Shown: piece by piece, positions 44,092 through 53,320 of the stretch
Layout: every line of letters starts with the position of its first letter
How positions within the stretch are numbered: the stretch's first letter is position 1
NCBI RefSeq assembly: GCF_021602345.1
Contig: NZ_BQID01000002.1
Coordinates: 679,190-743,189, forward strand
Length of the DNA stretch: 64,000 nucleotides
Direction of reading: 5' to 3'
From: Pseudomonas pharyngis
Lineage (GTDB): Bacteria; Pseudomonadota; Gammaproteobacteria; Pseudomonadales; Pseudomonadaceae
Translations under genes and position numbers: made by a program
The notes under the pieces: generated by a model
Database searches by the model: none
The model's input: only the letters and a program-made list of their open reading frames with translations
What the model was told of the DNA's origin: nothing

Positions 44092-45195
44092 ATGAATGCT
44101 GTTTTTCGCCTGGCGGTCGTTGATGATTTGCCAGCGTTGCTCACGCTGGAGATGCACTGCTTCACCACGGACCGGCTCACACGCCGCAGTTTCCAATGGA
44201 TGATCACCCGGGCCCACGGGCAATTGTGGGTGGCCGAACGCGAGGGTCAACTGGCCGGTTATGCGCTGGTGCTGTTTCATCGCGGCACCTCGCTGGCCCG
44301 TCTGTATTCCATTGCGATTGCTCCCGAGGCGCGCGGCGGTGGTCTGGGCAAGCAATTGCTGCAACGGATCGAGGCCTGTGCGCTTGAGCACGACTGCGCC
44401 TATCTGCGGCTGGAAGTGCGCACCGACAACCCCGCCGCCATCGCCCTGTACGAGCGTAACGGCTACCGGCGCTTTGCACTGATCCATGACTACTACGAGG
44501 ATCACGCCGACGCGCTGCGTCTGGAGAAACGCATTCTCCAGCATCGCGACTCACGCAATATCAAGGTCCCCTATTACCGACAAACCACCGATTTCACCTG
44601 CGGCCCGGCCTGCTTGCTGATGGCCATGGGCGCGTTGCAGGCCGATCGTTTGCTGGAGCGGCGCGAGGAATTGCAGTTGTGGCGCGAAGCAACCACGGTG
44701 TTCATGACGGCCGGCCATGGCGGTTGCAGCCCGCAAGGCTTGGCTCTGGCGGCCTGGCGCCGGGGTTTCAGAGTGCGATTGCAACTGAGCATGACCGGGC
44801 CGCTGTTTCTCGACGGCGTGCGCGATGCGCATAAAAAAGACGTCATGCGCCTGGTCCATGACGAGTTCATGGCGCAACTGAACGACACCGATGTCGATCA
44901 GGTCATCGGCGTAACGCTGGATTTACCCACACTGCTGGCCAACGGTGGACAACCCCTGGTGCTGATCAGCAGTTATCGGCTAACCCGTTCCAAGTCGCCG
45001 CACTGGGTGATCGTCACCGACTGCGACGAAGACTTCGTCTACCTGCACGACCCGGATGTCGACCACAGCCAGCATCGCCAGCCCATGGACTGCCAGCACG
45101 TGCCGGTCAGCCATGGGGAGTTCGAGAAGATGTGCCGCTTCGGTCGTGGCAAGTTGCGGGCGGCGGTGGTGCTCTACGCTCGCTCACCCGCGTGA
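44092..45195 (+). CDS. GNAT acetyltransferase-peptidase C39-like fusion
   Basis: 367 residues from the ATG at 44092. Residues about 1-150 are a GNAT/RimI-type acetyltransferase (YSIAIAPEARGGGLGKQLLQ acetyl-CoA loop, NPAAIALYERNGYRRF). Residues about 160-367 are a papain-like C39 peptidase domain: YYRQTTDFTCGPACLLMAMG with catalytic Cys, SPHWVIVTDCDEDFVYLHDPD with His and Asp. C39 domains cleave leader peptides, often at double-Gly sites. Divergently paired with the ATP-grasp ligase, it suggests a peptide-modifying pathway of ligation, acetylation and cleavage. No precursor peptide was found nearby. Confidence 0.9.
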   Translation: MNAVFRLAVVDDLPALLTLEMHCFTTDRLTRRSFQWMITRAHGQLWVAEREGQLAGYALVLFHRGTSLARLYSIAIAPEARGGGLGKQLLQRIEACALEHDCAYLRLEVRTDNPAAIALYERNGYRRFALIHDYYEDHADALRLEKRILQHRDSRNIKVPYYRQTTDFTCGPACLLMAMGALQADRLLERREELQLWREATTVFMTAGHGGCSPQGLALAAWRRGFRVRLQLSMTGPLFLDGVRDAHKKDVMRLVHDEFMAQLNDTDVDQVIGVTLDLPTLLANGGQPLVLISSYRLTRSKSPHWVIVTDCDEDFVYLHDPDVDHSQHRQPMDCQHVPVSHGEFEKMCRFGRGKLRAAVVLYARSPA

Positions 45196-45200
45196 AGGGT

Positions 45201-46346
45201 TCATTTGAGTCCGATCTTGTACAGCGAACCGTCGGACTCATCGGTCAGCACATACAGGTAACCATCCGGCCCTTGGCGCACATCACGGATCCGCTGTTTC
45301 AATTCGCCGAGCAAGCGTTCTTCATGCACCACTTTGTCGCCGTCGAACTGCAAGCGGATCAGCTCCTGCGTCACCAGCGCACCGATGAACAGATTGTGCT
45401 GCCACGGCTTGAAGCGATCGGCGTCGTAGAACGCCATGCCGGTGACGCCCGGGGATTTTTCCCAGACATGGTGCGGCCCGACCGTGCCTTCGGCGGTCTT
45501 GCCCTTGGCTTCCGGGATCGGTTGCATGGAGTAGTTGATGCCGTGGGTCGCCAGCGGCCAGCCGTAGTTCTTGCCGCGTTCGATGATGTTCACCTCGTCG
45601 CCACCGCGTGGGCCGTGTTCGTTTTCCCACACCGTTCCGGTCCATGGATTGAGCGCGGCGCCCTGGGGATTGCGGTGGCCGTAGGACCAGATCTCCGGGC
45701 GCACGCCGGACTGGCCGACAAAGGGATTGTCGTCCGGCACCTTGCCGTTGGGGTAGATCCTCACGACCTTGCCTTGCAACTTGTCCAGGTCCTGCGCGGT
45801 CGGGCGGTCGTTGTTTTCGCCCAGGGTGATGAACAGATAACCGTCCCGGTCGAACACCAGCCGCGAGCCGAAGTGATTGCCGACCGACAGTTTCGGTTCC
45901 TGACGGAAAATCACGTTGAAGTCCTTCAGGGTTTTCAGGTCATCCGACAGGCGTCCGCGCCCGACCGCCGTTCCGGCCTTGTCACCCGCTCCGCCGCCCT
46001 CGGCATAGGACAGGTACACGAGGCGATCCTGTTTGAAATCCGGTGACAGCACCACATCGAGCAATCCGCCCTGCCCCTTGGCCCAGACGTCTGGCACACC
46101 GGTGATCGGCGCAGACAGCTTGCCGTCGGCATCCACCACGCGCAGGTTGCCGGGACGTTCGGTCACCAGCATGCCCTGGCGATCAGGAAGGAAGGCCAGA
46201 GCCCATGGGTGCTCGAGGCCCTGGGTAATCGTTGTGACTTCAAGGGTGCCCTGCTCGCTTTGCAGCTCTTTGGGAGCGGCGGCGAACGCCGGGGCGGCGA
46301 TCAGTGCACTGGCACACAGGCCGGCCAGAAGGGTTTTACGCAACAT
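45201..46346 (-). CDS. PQQ-dependent aldose sugar dehydrogenase (YliI/Asd-like), secreted
   Basis: 381 residues from the ATG at 46346 (AAGGA seven bases upstream). Signal peptide MLRKTLLAGLCASALIAAPAFA. The mature part is a soluble glucose dehydrogenase beta-propeller: LEHPWALAFLPDRQGMLVTERPGNLR, SYGHRNPQGAALNPWTG, WENEHGPRGGDEVN and GKNYGWP. It oxidises aldose sugars in the periplasm with PQQ. It converges with the GNAT-C39 gene, five bases apart. A short secreted-protein gene lies upstream in the same direction. Confidence 0.92.
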   Translation of the reverse strand: MLRKTLLAGLCASALIAAPAFAAAPKELQSEQGTLEVTTITQGLEHPWALAFLPDRQGMLVTERPGNLRVVDADGKLSAPITGVPDVWAKGQGGLLDVVLSPDFKQDRLVYLSYAEGGGAGDKAGTAVGRGRLSDDLKTLKDFNVIFRQEPKLSVGNHFGSRLVFDRDGYLFITLGENNDRPTAQDLDKLQGKVVRIYPNGKVPDDNPFVGQSGVRPEIWSYGHRNPQGAALNPWTGTVWENEHGPRGGDEVNIIERGKNYGWPLATHGINYSMQPIPEAKGKTAEGTVGPHHVWEKSPGVTGMAFYDADRFKPWQHNLFIGALVTQELIRLQFDGDKVVHEERLLGELKQRIRDVRQGPDGYLYVLTDESDGSLYKIGLK

Positions 46347-46396
46347 GCACGATTCCTTTTGTTCGTTTGAAGGGCTGACAGAAGCGGTTATGCCAT

Positions 46397-46738
46397 TCAA
46401 CGGTTGCTCCCGCTGTCACGGGCTGGAGGGTTGGGGATGAAGGTGGGTGGCGTGCTCGGCACGGAGCGCAGCGGCTGACCATTGCCGATACCGCGATTTT
46501 CCAGGGTCGGCGGCCGTGGCACCGGCACCGTGTTCGGCCCGCGAACGGGCGGAGTGCCGGGCTGGGTGCCCTGCATGCTGTTGGGGTTCGCCCGGCGGAT
46601 CGGGCTGTTGTAGGGGTTGTTGCTGTTGCCGGTCGGACTTTGTGCCAGCAACAGCGATGTATGGCTTATTGCGCCATCGGCGTGAACCAGCCCGCCACTG
46701 AGGGCGAGCAACGCAATGCCAAGCAGGAAACGGTTCAT
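46397..46738 (-). CDS. Small secreted proline/asparagine-rich protein
   Basis: 113 residues from the ATG at 46738 (GAGG upstream). Signal peptide MNRFLLGIALLALSGGLVHA, then a low-complexity region rich in Pro, Asn, Gly and Arg (NSNNPYNSPIRRANPNS, VPVPRPPTLENRG), probably disordered. No family recognised. It stands 50 bp upstream of the sugar dehydrogenase in the same direction; cotranscription is possible. Confidence 0.75.
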   Translation of the reverse strand: MNRFLLGIALLALSGGLVHADGAISHTSLLLAQSPTGNSNNPYNSPIRRANPNSMQGTQPGTPPVRGPNTVPVPRPPTLENRGIGNGQPLRSVPSTPPTFIPNPPARDSGSNR

Positions 46739-46929
46739 GAACGGCCTCTTTCGGTGCGCAGGGACTAGAGCCTTCGAGTCCACGCTACGCCGTGGGTTCG
46801 CATTTGTTAACCCGTCACCGCTAAACAAGATGTAACACGGCTTGACCTGACGTTTAGCGGCACCCAGCAAACAACGGAAACTTTTACGCAGGGCCACGGG
46901 TCACCCGAACATCACTCGGAGAACAGCAC

Positions 46930-47790
46930 ATGGCTCGGGCAATCTGGAAAGGCGCAATCAGTTTCGGTCTGGTCCACATCCCCGTGGCGCTGGTCTCGGC
47001 GACGTCATCCCAAGGCGTCGACTTCGACTGGCTCGACAGCCGCAGCATGGACCCGGTCGGCTATAAACGGGTCAACAAGGTCACCGGCAAGGAAGTCACC
47101 AAAGAGCACATCGTCAAAGGTGTTCAGTTCGAAAAAGGCCGCTATGTGGTGCTCAGCGAAGAAGAGATCCGCTCGGCACACCCGGTTTCGACCCAGACCA
47201 TCGATATCTTCGCCTTTGTCGACAGTGAACAGATCCCGCTGCAGAACATCGACACGCCCTATTACCTGGCTCCGGACAAGCGTGGCGGCAAGGTCTATGC
47301 CTTGCTGCGTGAAACCCTGAGCAAAACCCGGAAGGTCGCCCTCGCCCGAGTGGTTTTACATACGCGCCAATACCTGGCGGCGCTGATGCCTCTGGAGTCG
47401 GCGCTGGTGCTGGTGAAGTTGCGCTGGCCGCAGGAAGTGCGCAGCCTGGACGAACTTGAGCTGGGCAGCGAAGTGACCAAGCCGCAACTGGCCAAGGGCG
47501 AGCTGGACATGGCCAAACGGCTGGTGGAAGACATGACAGCGGACTGGACGCCCGAGGATTACAACGACGAGTTCGAAGACAAGATCATGGCGCTGGTGGA
47601 CAAGAAGGCCCATGAAGGCAAGATCGAAGACGTTGAAACCGTTTCCGCTGAAGAAGAGCGCAAATCGGCAGATGTTATCGACCTGACCGAACTGCTCAAG
47701 CGCAGCCTCGGCGGGAAAGCCCCGGCCAAACCGGCGAAGAAGACCGCCAGCAAGACCACAGCGGCGAAGAAGACTAAAAAAGCGTCGTGA
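46930..47790 (+). CDS. ku: Non-homologous end-joining DNA-end-binding protein Ku
   Basis: 286 residues, with the bacterial Ku core (MARAIWKGAISFGLVHIPVAL, PYYLAPDKRGGKVYALLRETL, ARVVLHTRQYLAALMP). The C terminus is lysine-rich (KPAKKTASKTTAAKKTKKAS), the extension that helps threading on DNA. It binds double-strand ends as a homodimer and recruits LigD, which is not in this window. GGAG lies upstream of the ATG. A bidirectional terminator separates it from lpxO. Confidence 0.95.
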   Translation: MARAIWKGAISFGLVHIPVALVSATSSQGVDFDWLDSRSMDPVGYKRVNKVTGKEVTKEHIVKGVQFEKGRYVVLSEEEIRSAHPVSTQTIDIFAFVDSEQIPLQNIDTPYYLAPDKRGGKVYALLRETLSKTRKVALARVVLHTRQYLAALMPLESALVLVKLRWPQEVRSLDELELGSEVTKPQLAKGELDMAKRLVEDMTADWTPEDYNDEFEDKIMALVDKKAHEGKIEDVETVSAEEERKSADVIDLTELLKRSLGGKAPAKPAKKTASKTTAAKKTKKAS

Positions 47791-47796
47791 AAATGA

Positions 47797-47830
47797 AATC
47801 GGGCGACTGTCTTTCAACAGTCGCCCGATT
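47797..47830. terminator. Bidirectional hairpin terminator between ku and lpxO
   Basis: AATCGGGCGACTGT and ACAGTCGCCCGATT form a perfect 14-bp stem with a 6-nt loop between two convergent genes. The T-runs are short, so efficiency may be moderate. Confidence 0.75.
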
Positions 47831-47832
47831 CG

Positions 47833-48744
47833 TCAGATCAGAATGAAGATCGCCAGCAGACCGCCGAAGATCGCCCACTTTTCCATGTAGTAGAGCTTGC
47901 GATTGCGTTTTTTCAACTCTTTGCCGCGCAGGCGAATCTTGTAGATCCTAGTAAACAAGCGGTTGATCCCACCGGTGCGGTCACCCGCATCGTTCGGTGC
48001 ACCGGCCGCCGACATCACGGTGCGGCTGAACCAGCCGTTGAACGCCGCTGCCCAGCGAAACTTCATCGGTCGTTCAACGTCACAGAACAGGATGATGCGG
48101 TTCTGGTCGGTGGTGTTTTCCGCGTAATGAATGAACGTCTCGTCGAACATCACCGCTTCACCATCACGCCAGTGATAATTCTCGCCATCGACGTTGATGT
48201 AGCAACCGGCGTCGTTCGGCGTTTCCAGGCCAAGGTGATAGCGGTACGAACCGGCGTACGGATCGCGGTGACGCACCAGTTTCGAGCCCGGTGGCAATTC
48301 TGCAAACATCGCAGCCTTGATTGAGCCGATGCTCTGCACCAACTCAGTGGTGCGCGGGCACAGTTGAAGCGCCGACGGGTGGCTGTCGCCGTACCACTTC
48401 AGGTAGAAACGCTTCCAGCCAGTCTTGAAGAACGAGTTGAAACCGACGTCGTCGTACTGGTTCGAGCGCTTGATCTCGCCGGCACGCAGCAGGTTACGAC
48501 CTTCTTCACGGATTTCTTCCCAGTGGGTCTGCAACGGAGTCAGATCGGGAAAGTCCTTTGGATCAAGGTAAGGCGTGTTGGGCTTTTTCGAGAACAGATA
48601 AAGGAAGCAGTTGATCGGTGCCAGGAACGAGGAGTGATCGCTCAGTTGACGACCGAGTTTGTGGCGTACGCGACCGCGCAGGTGAACATACGCAATGGAA
48701 ATGACATATACAGCGGCAATGATGAGTTTCACGGAAATCGTCAC
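47833..48744 (-). CDS. lpxO: LpxO-like Fe(II)/2-oxoglutarate-dependent lipid A hydroxylase (aspartyl/asparaginyl beta-hydroxylase fold)
   Basis: 303 residues. Membrane helices at both ends (IIAAVYVISIAYVHL and WAIFGGLLAIFILI) flank an Asp/Asn beta-hydroxylase domain: SKLVRHRDPYAGSYRYHLGL with an iron-binding His/Asp and WRDGEAVMFDETFIHYAEN with the second His. LpxO hydroxylates a secondary acyl chain of lipid A at the inner membrane, changing outer-membrane properties. The LpxO name is by overall resemblance; a related hydroxylase of other substrate is possible. Confidence 0.85.
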   Translation of the reverse strand: MTISVKLIIAAVYVISIAYVHLRGRVRHKLGRQLSDHSSFLAPINCFLYLFSKKPNTPYLDPKDFPDLTPLQTHWEEIREEGRNLLRAGEIKRSNQYDDVGFNSFFKTGWKRFYLKWYGDSHPSALQLCPRTTELVQSIGSIKAAMFAELPPGSKLVRHRDPYAGSYRYHLGLETPNDAGCYINVDGENYHWRDGEAVMFDETFIHYAENTTDQNRIILFCDVERPMKFRWAAAFNGWFSRTVMSAAGAPNDAGDRTGGINRLFTRIYKIRLRGKELKKRNRKLYYMEKWAIFGGLLAIFILI

Positions 48745-49124
48745 ACGTCAGAAGTGAACAAACTGCGCGCCTTTCGGGCTGTGGCCCAAGGTCTGTGGCA
48801 GTGGTCTGAAATCAAAAAAAACGTCCCGGTGGCGCATCCTTGAGCCCATGCCGGACAAGGCATTGGGTGAATGGATGGCATTTTAGCCACAGTTTGTAAC
48901 CAATAGTGAACCTTCATCTGTGAAAAACTGTCTCGCGATTGCGCCAAACGGCAATCGGAATGTCACCGCCCTATCGTTTAAAGAGCCAGACCAGTACAAT
49001 CGCCGCCAAACTTTACGCGCCCCCCTTGGTTGATGACGGGATTGCCCCGCCTCAGCGCACTTCGACTCGGGCCAAGCGCTCCGGCTGCACCCTCGCTACT
49101 CAGCACGCTTCGCAGGAAAAACCT
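48745..49124. other. Intergenic region (380 bp) between lpxO and ybiT
   Basis: Divergent promoters must lie here. TACAAT near 48994 is a good -10-like box for ybiT but its -35 is weak. The in-frame extension of ybiT into this gap (from 48939) has no family similarity and is not treated as coding. Nothing else recognised. Confidence 0.5.
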
Positions 49125-50711
49125 TTGATTTCTACAGCTAACATCACCATGCAGTTCGGCGCCAAGCCGCTGTTTGAAAACGTTTCGGTCAAATTCAACG
49201 GCGGCAACCGCTACGGCCTGATCGGCGCCAACGGTTGCGGCAAGTCGACCTTCATGAAGATCCTCGGCGGCGACCTCGAGCCGTCCGGCGGCCAGGTCAT
49301 GCTGGAGCCGAATGTACGCCTGGGTAAATTGCGCCAGGATCAGTTCGCCTACGAAGAATTCACCGTGATCGACACGGTGATCATGGGTCACGAAGAGCTG
49401 TGGAAGGTCAAGGCCGAGCGCGACCGCATCTACTCGCTGCCGGAAATGAGCGAAGAAGACGGCATGGCCGTGGCCGAGCTGGAAACCGAGTTCGCCGAGA
49501 TGGACGGCTATACGGCCGAATCCCGCGCCGGTGAACTGCTGCTGGGTCTGGGTATTCCGCTGGAACAGCATTTCGGCCCGATGACCGAAGTCGCGCCGGG
49601 CTGGAAACTCCGCGTTCTGTTGGCTCAGGCACTGTTCTCCGATCCGGAAGTGCTGCTGCTCGACGAACCGACCAACCACCTGGACATCAACACCATCCGC
49701 TGGCTGGAAACGATTTTGACGGCGCGTAACAGCACCATGATCATCATTTCCCACGACCGTCACTTCCTGAACAGCGTCTGCACCCACATGGCCGACCTGG
49801 ACTACGGCGAGCTGCGTCTGTTCCCGGGCAACTACGACGAGTACATGACCGCGGCGACTCAGTCCCGCGAGCAACTGCTGTCGGACAACGCCAAGAAGAA
49901 AGCCCAGATTGCCGAACTGCAGACGTTCGTCAGCCGCTTCTCGGCCAACGCCTCGAAAGCCAAGCAGGCCACTTCCCGCGCCAAGCAGATCGACAAGATC
50001 CAGCTGGCCGAAGTCAAGCCATCGAGCCGCGTGAGCCCGTTCATCCGTTTCGAACAGACCAAGAAGCTGCACCGCCAGGCCGTGACCATCGAGCAGATGT
50101 CCAAGGGCTTCGACGGCAAGACCCTGTTCAAGAACTTCAGTTTCACCGTTGAAGCCGGCGAGCGCGTAGCCATCATCGGCCCGAACGGTATCGGCAAGAC
50201 CACCCTGCTGCGCACGCTGATGGGCGAACTGACCCCGGACGCAGGTTCCGTGAAGTGGACCGAAAGCGCGGAGCTGGGCTACTACGCTCAGGACCACGCC
50301 CACGATTTCGAAGACGACGTCAGCCTGTTCGACTGGATGGGTCAGTGGACTCAGGGCGAGCAAGTGATCCGTGGCACCCTGGGTCGCATGCTGTTCTCCA
50401 ACGACGAGATCCTCAAGTCGGTGAAGGTGATTTCCGGTGGTGAGCAAGGCCGCATGCTGTTCGGCAAGCTGATCCTGCAAAAGCCGAACGTGCTGGTAAT
50501 GGACGAACCGACCAACCACCTGGACATGGAATCGATCGAGGCGCTGAACCTGGCGCTGGAAAACTACCCGGGCACGTTGATTTTCGTCAGCCACGACCGT
50601 GAGTTCGTATCGTCCCTGGCCACCCGCATCATCGAGCTGAGCCCGAACGGTGTGACCGACTTCAGCGGCACCTACGACGACTACCTGCGCAGCCAAGGCG
50701 TGGTGTTCTAA
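49125..50711 (+). CDS. ybiT: ABC-F family ATPase YbiT
   Basis: 528 residues. Two ABC cassettes: Walker [10 protein letters not shown] and GPNGIGKTT, with paired Walker B/H motifs [11 protein letters not shown] and [11 protein letters not shown], joined by a charged linker ([21 protein letters not shown]). There are no membrane segments. ABC-F proteins act at the ribosome, resolving stalled complexes. The start is TTG at 49125, directly before [20 protein letters not shown], which aligns with the N terminus of E. coli YbiT (SSNVTMQFGSKPLFENIS); AGGA lies about eight bases upstream. Confidence 0.94.
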   Translation: MISTANITMQFGAKPLFENVSVKFNGGNRYGLIGANGCGKSTFMKILGGDLEPSGGQVMLEPNVRLGKLRQDQFAYEEFTVIDTVIMGHEELWKVKAERDRIYSLPEMSEEDGMAVAELETEFAEMDGYTAESRAGELLLGLGIPLEQHFGPMTEVAPGWKLRVLLAQALFSDPEVLLLDEPTNHLDINTIRWLETILTARNSTMIIISHDRHFLNSVCTHMADLDYGELRLFPGNYDEYMTAATQSREQLLSDNAKKKAQIAELQTFVSRFSANASKAKQATSRAKQIDKIQLAEVKPSSRVSPFIRFEQTKKLHRQAVTIEQMSKGFDGKTLFKNFSFTVEAGERVAIIGPNGIGKTTLLRTLMGELTPDAGSVKWTESAELGYYAQDHAHDFEDDVSLFDWMGQWTQGEQVIRGTLGRMLFSNDEILKSVKVISGGEQGRMLFGKLILQKPNVLVMDEPTNHLDMESIEALNLALENYPGTLIFVSHDREFVSSLATRIIELSPNGVTDFSGTYDDYLRSQGVVF

Positions 50712-50732
50712 GTCGAATCGAGCGGTAAACAG

Positions 50733-50764
50733 AAAGCCCTGTCCTTGTGACAGGGCTTTTTTTT
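50733..50764 (+). terminator. Intrinsic terminator of ybiT
   Basis: AAAGCCCTGTC and GACAGGGCTTT form an 11-bp stem with a short loop, running into a T8 tract, 22 bp after the ybiT stop. Confidence 0.92.
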
Positions 50765-50855
50765 CGTCGAGGAAAAGATCGTTAGCCTGCTTCCTTTTAA
50801 TCCAGCGCCACGCCATGATGCGGACTCTCCCACCGCCGCCCGCGAACGAGTCCTC

Positions 50856-52043
50856 ATGTCTGCGCAGCAACAGCCACCGCAAAGCTCCCTGGCGATCACC
50901 CTGCAGATCGTCTCCATCGTTTTCTATACCTTTATTGCCTTCCTCTGCATCGGCCTGCCGATTGCGGTGCTGCCCGGCTACGTGCACGAGCAATTGGGTT
51001 TCAGTGCCGTGATCGCGGGGCTGGTGATCGGTTCGCAATACCTGGCCACCCTGCTCAGCCGGCCAATGGCCGGGCGCATGTCGGACACCATCGGCACCAA
51101 ACGGGCGATTGTTTATGGTTTGTCGGGGATTGTGCTCAGCGGTGTGCTGACGCTGGTTTCGACGTTGCTGCAGAGCTTGCCGCTGTTGAGCCTGTCGATC
51201 CTGATTGTCGGTCGCCTGTTGCTGGGGATTGCCCAGGGCCTGATCGGCGTCGGCACCATCAGTTGGTGCATGGGCCAGGTCGGTGCCGAACACACCGCGC
51301 GCTCGATTTCGTGGAACGGCATCGCGTCCTATGGCGCGATTGCCATTGGCGCGCCGTTGGGCGTGGTGATGGTCGCCGACTATGGCTTCGAAAGCCTTGG
51401 CATTGCGCTGTCGCTACTCGCGGCCGGCGCCTTGCTGCTGATCCGCAATAAGCCCTCGGTGCCGGTGGTACGCGGTGAACGCCTGCCGTTCTGGGCGGTG
51501 TTCGGACGGATTGCTCCGTTCGGCGCCAGTCTGAGCCTGGCGTCGATTGGCTATGGCACGCTGACCACCTTCATCACCCTGTATTACCTCAATCGCGGCT
51601 GGAGCGGCGCTGCGTATTGCCTGACGGTGTTCGGTGTGTGTTTCATCCTTTCGCGGCTGCTGTTCATTTCCGCCATCGGCCGTTTTGGCGGATTCACCTC
51701 GGCGATTGCCTGCATGACCATCGAAACCGTCGGCCTGGTCATGCTGTGGCTGGCGCCCTCGACCGCGTATGCCTTGGTCGGCGCCGGTCTGGCCGGGTTC
51801 GGCCTGTCGCTGGTATACCCCGCGCTGGGCGTCGAGGCGATCAAGCAGGTGCCCAACTCCAGTCGTGGTGCCGGGTTGAGTGCTTATGCGGTGTTTTTCG
51901 ATCTGGCGCTGGCGATTGCCGGCCCGATGATGGGCGCGGTGGCGTTGAACCTGGGCTATTCGTGGATTTTCTTCAGTGCGGCCGTGCTGTCCGTGACCGG
52001 ACTGGCGTTGACCTTGCTGCTCAAGCGCCGGGCCATGGCGTAA
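50856..52043 (+). CDS. MFS transporter (YhhS/YfcJ-like)
   Basis: 395 residues with about 12 membrane helices. The MFS motif between helices 2 and 3 is RPMAGRMSDTIGTKRA, and GRLLLGIAQGLIGVGTISW follows in helix 4, a pattern like the YhhS/YfcJ group. Substrate unknown. The ATG at 50856 gives a short cytoplasmic N terminus before the first helix. It converges with the hydrolase gene, four bases between stops. Confidence 0.9.
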   Translation: MSAQQQPPQSSLAITLQIVSIVFYTFIAFLCIGLPIAVLPGYVHEQLGFSAVIAGLVIGSQYLATLLSRPMAGRMSDTIGTKRAIVYGLSGIVLSGVLTLVSTLLQSLPLLSLSILIVGRLLLGIAQGLIGVGTISWCMGQVGAEHTARSISWNGIASYGAIAIGAPLGVVMVADYGFESLGIALSLLAAGALLLIRNKPSVPVVRGERLPFWAVFGRIAPFGASLSLASIGYGTLTTFITLYYLNRGWSGAAYCLTVFGVCFILSRLLFISAIGRFGGFTSAIACMTIETVGLVMLWLAPSTAYALVGAGLAGFGLSLVYPALGVEAIKQVPNSSRGAGLSAYAVFFDLALAIAGPMMGAVALNLGYSWIFFSAAVLSVTGLALTLLLKRRAMA

Positions 52044-52047
52044 ACGC

Positions 52048-53085
52048 TCACTGATCCGCCGTCTGCATCCCCGCGCGTGTCGGCCTGCCCAAGGCATGGG
52101 AGAAGAATCGCCCGGCCTCGGAAATCAGGTTGCGGTGGATGTCTTCGCGGTCCACGCCATCGGCATCGGTGCACAAGGCGGGCATCGCACGAATCTGCTC
52201 TTCATTGCATGGCGCCATGAACACGAAGTGCCCTGCCCCGGCCAGCAATTTGAAGTCGGGTGCGGTCGGCAGCTTGCGCGCCAGGGCCGCAGCGTTTTTA
52301 TCGAAGGCCACCAGTTTGTCGCCATCACCGCTGTAGAGCAGCACCGGCACATGCACATCAGCCAAAGTGTGACGACCAAACTTCAGGCTCAGCGGCGCCA
52401 TCAGCAGCAACGCATGCACGCGCGGATCGGCTACCGGTTGCAGATCGTCGCGGTCGACAATCAGCTCGCCCTGGGTGTTGCAGGCGTCGCGGTCGTCCGG
52501 GCGCTCCTGGCAGTAACGGCGCAGGCGATCCAGATCCGGCTGCGCGCCGGACAGAATCAACGCCGTTTCGCCGCCCGCCGAATAGCCGATCACGCCAACC
52601 TGCTCGGCGTTCACGTACGGCGCGAGCATGCGGTCGCCCAGCGTGGCGGTAATGGCTTCGGAAATCTGGATCGGCCGGCCGTAGAGATTGCTCAACGTGC
52701 CGAGGCGGCTGTGATCCTTGGAGTTATCGCCGGGGTGAATCACCGCCACCACCACGAACCCCTTGCGTGCCAGTGACGTAGCCAGGTCGTGCAGCGCCAG
52801 CGGCGTGCCGGTGTTGCCGTGAGAGAGCATAAGCATCGGGAAACGGCCGATGGCGACTTTGGTGTCTTCGCCGGCCTCGACCGAATAGCCTTCGAGCAGG
52901 CTCAGGTGTTCGCGGTCGCTGGAGGGATAGAACGCGATGGCGCGCATCGGTTGCAGGTCGAGCGGATCGAGGAATGTCATCTCGTGATAGCCGACGCTCC
53001 AGCGCGGGTGCTGCCCGGGCGCAGCGTGCACTGAATTCAGGCTGCCGAGCAGGCAAATCAGTAACGCTGCACAAAGACGCATCAT
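52048..53085 (-). CDS. Secreted alpha/beta-hydrolase (dienelactone hydrolase/PAF-acetylhydrolase-like)
   Basis: About 345 residues. Signal peptide MMRLCAALLICLLGSLNSVHA. The hydrolase core has the strand-loop PMLMLSHGNTG (oxyanion region), nucleophile elbow GVIGYSAGGETAL with Ser, an acidic residue after VPVLLYSGDGDKLV and a terminal catalytic His in LLAGAGHFVFM. Two Cys-containing insertions may form disulfides in the periplasm. It probably cleaves an ester; substrate unknown. The ATG at 53085 is chosen because it begins the signal peptide; an upstream extension to 53202 is unlikely. Confidence 0.85.
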   Translation of the reverse strand: MMRLCAALLICLLGSLNSVHAAPGQHPRWSVGYHEMTFLDPLDLQPMRAIAFYPSSDREHLSLLEGYSVEAGEDTKVAIGRFPMLMLSHGNTGTPLALHDLATSLARKGFVVVAVIHPGDNSKDHSRLGTLSNLYGRPIQISEAITATLGDRMLAPYVNAEQVGVIGYSAGGETALILSGAQPDLDRLRRYCQERPDDRDACNTQGELIVDRDDLQPVADPRVHALLLMAPLSLKFGRHTLADVHVPVLLYSGDGDKLVAFDKNAAALARKLPTAPDFKLLAGAGHFVFMAPCNEEQIRAMPALCTDADGVDREDIHRNLISEAGRFFSHALGRPTRAGMQTADQ

Positions 53086-53234
53086 GGGATGCCCCACCCT
53101 GTTGTTACTCAATCGAAAGATCCGTTGTGTTCGACGCCCGAAATTCCGAAATTCGGTACCCCGGCGCGGCGTTGCACTCAGACGTTGATCATCAGACTGC
53201 ATAACCCGGGCCAGATTATGTAACAGTCAGAAAC

Positions 53235-53282
53235 AAAAAACTCCGTATCTGGCCCTTGCGGAACCAGAATACAGAGTTTTTT
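53235..53282 (-). terminator. Terminator of azoR, probably bidirectional
   Basis: AAAAAACTC-GTAT-CTGG and CCAG-ATAC-GAGTTTTTT arms pair with single bulges around an 11-nt loop. A/T tracts at both ends give a U-run in either direction. It lies 39 bp after the azoR stop. Confidence 0.85.
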
Positions 53283-53320
53283 GGAATTTGCCTGAACAGG
53301 AGCTGTTCTTTACGCAAGCC

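Noticed and set aside
48939-49124. N-terminal extension of the YbiT gene
   Set aside because: These 62 residues have no similarity to the family. The TTG at 49125 aligns with the YbiT N terminus and has AGGA upstream.
48978-51293. 771-residue minus-strand frame opposite ybiT
   Set aside because: Antisense of a well-conserved ABC-F gene, rich in His/Gln/Val/Arg, with no recognisable domain.
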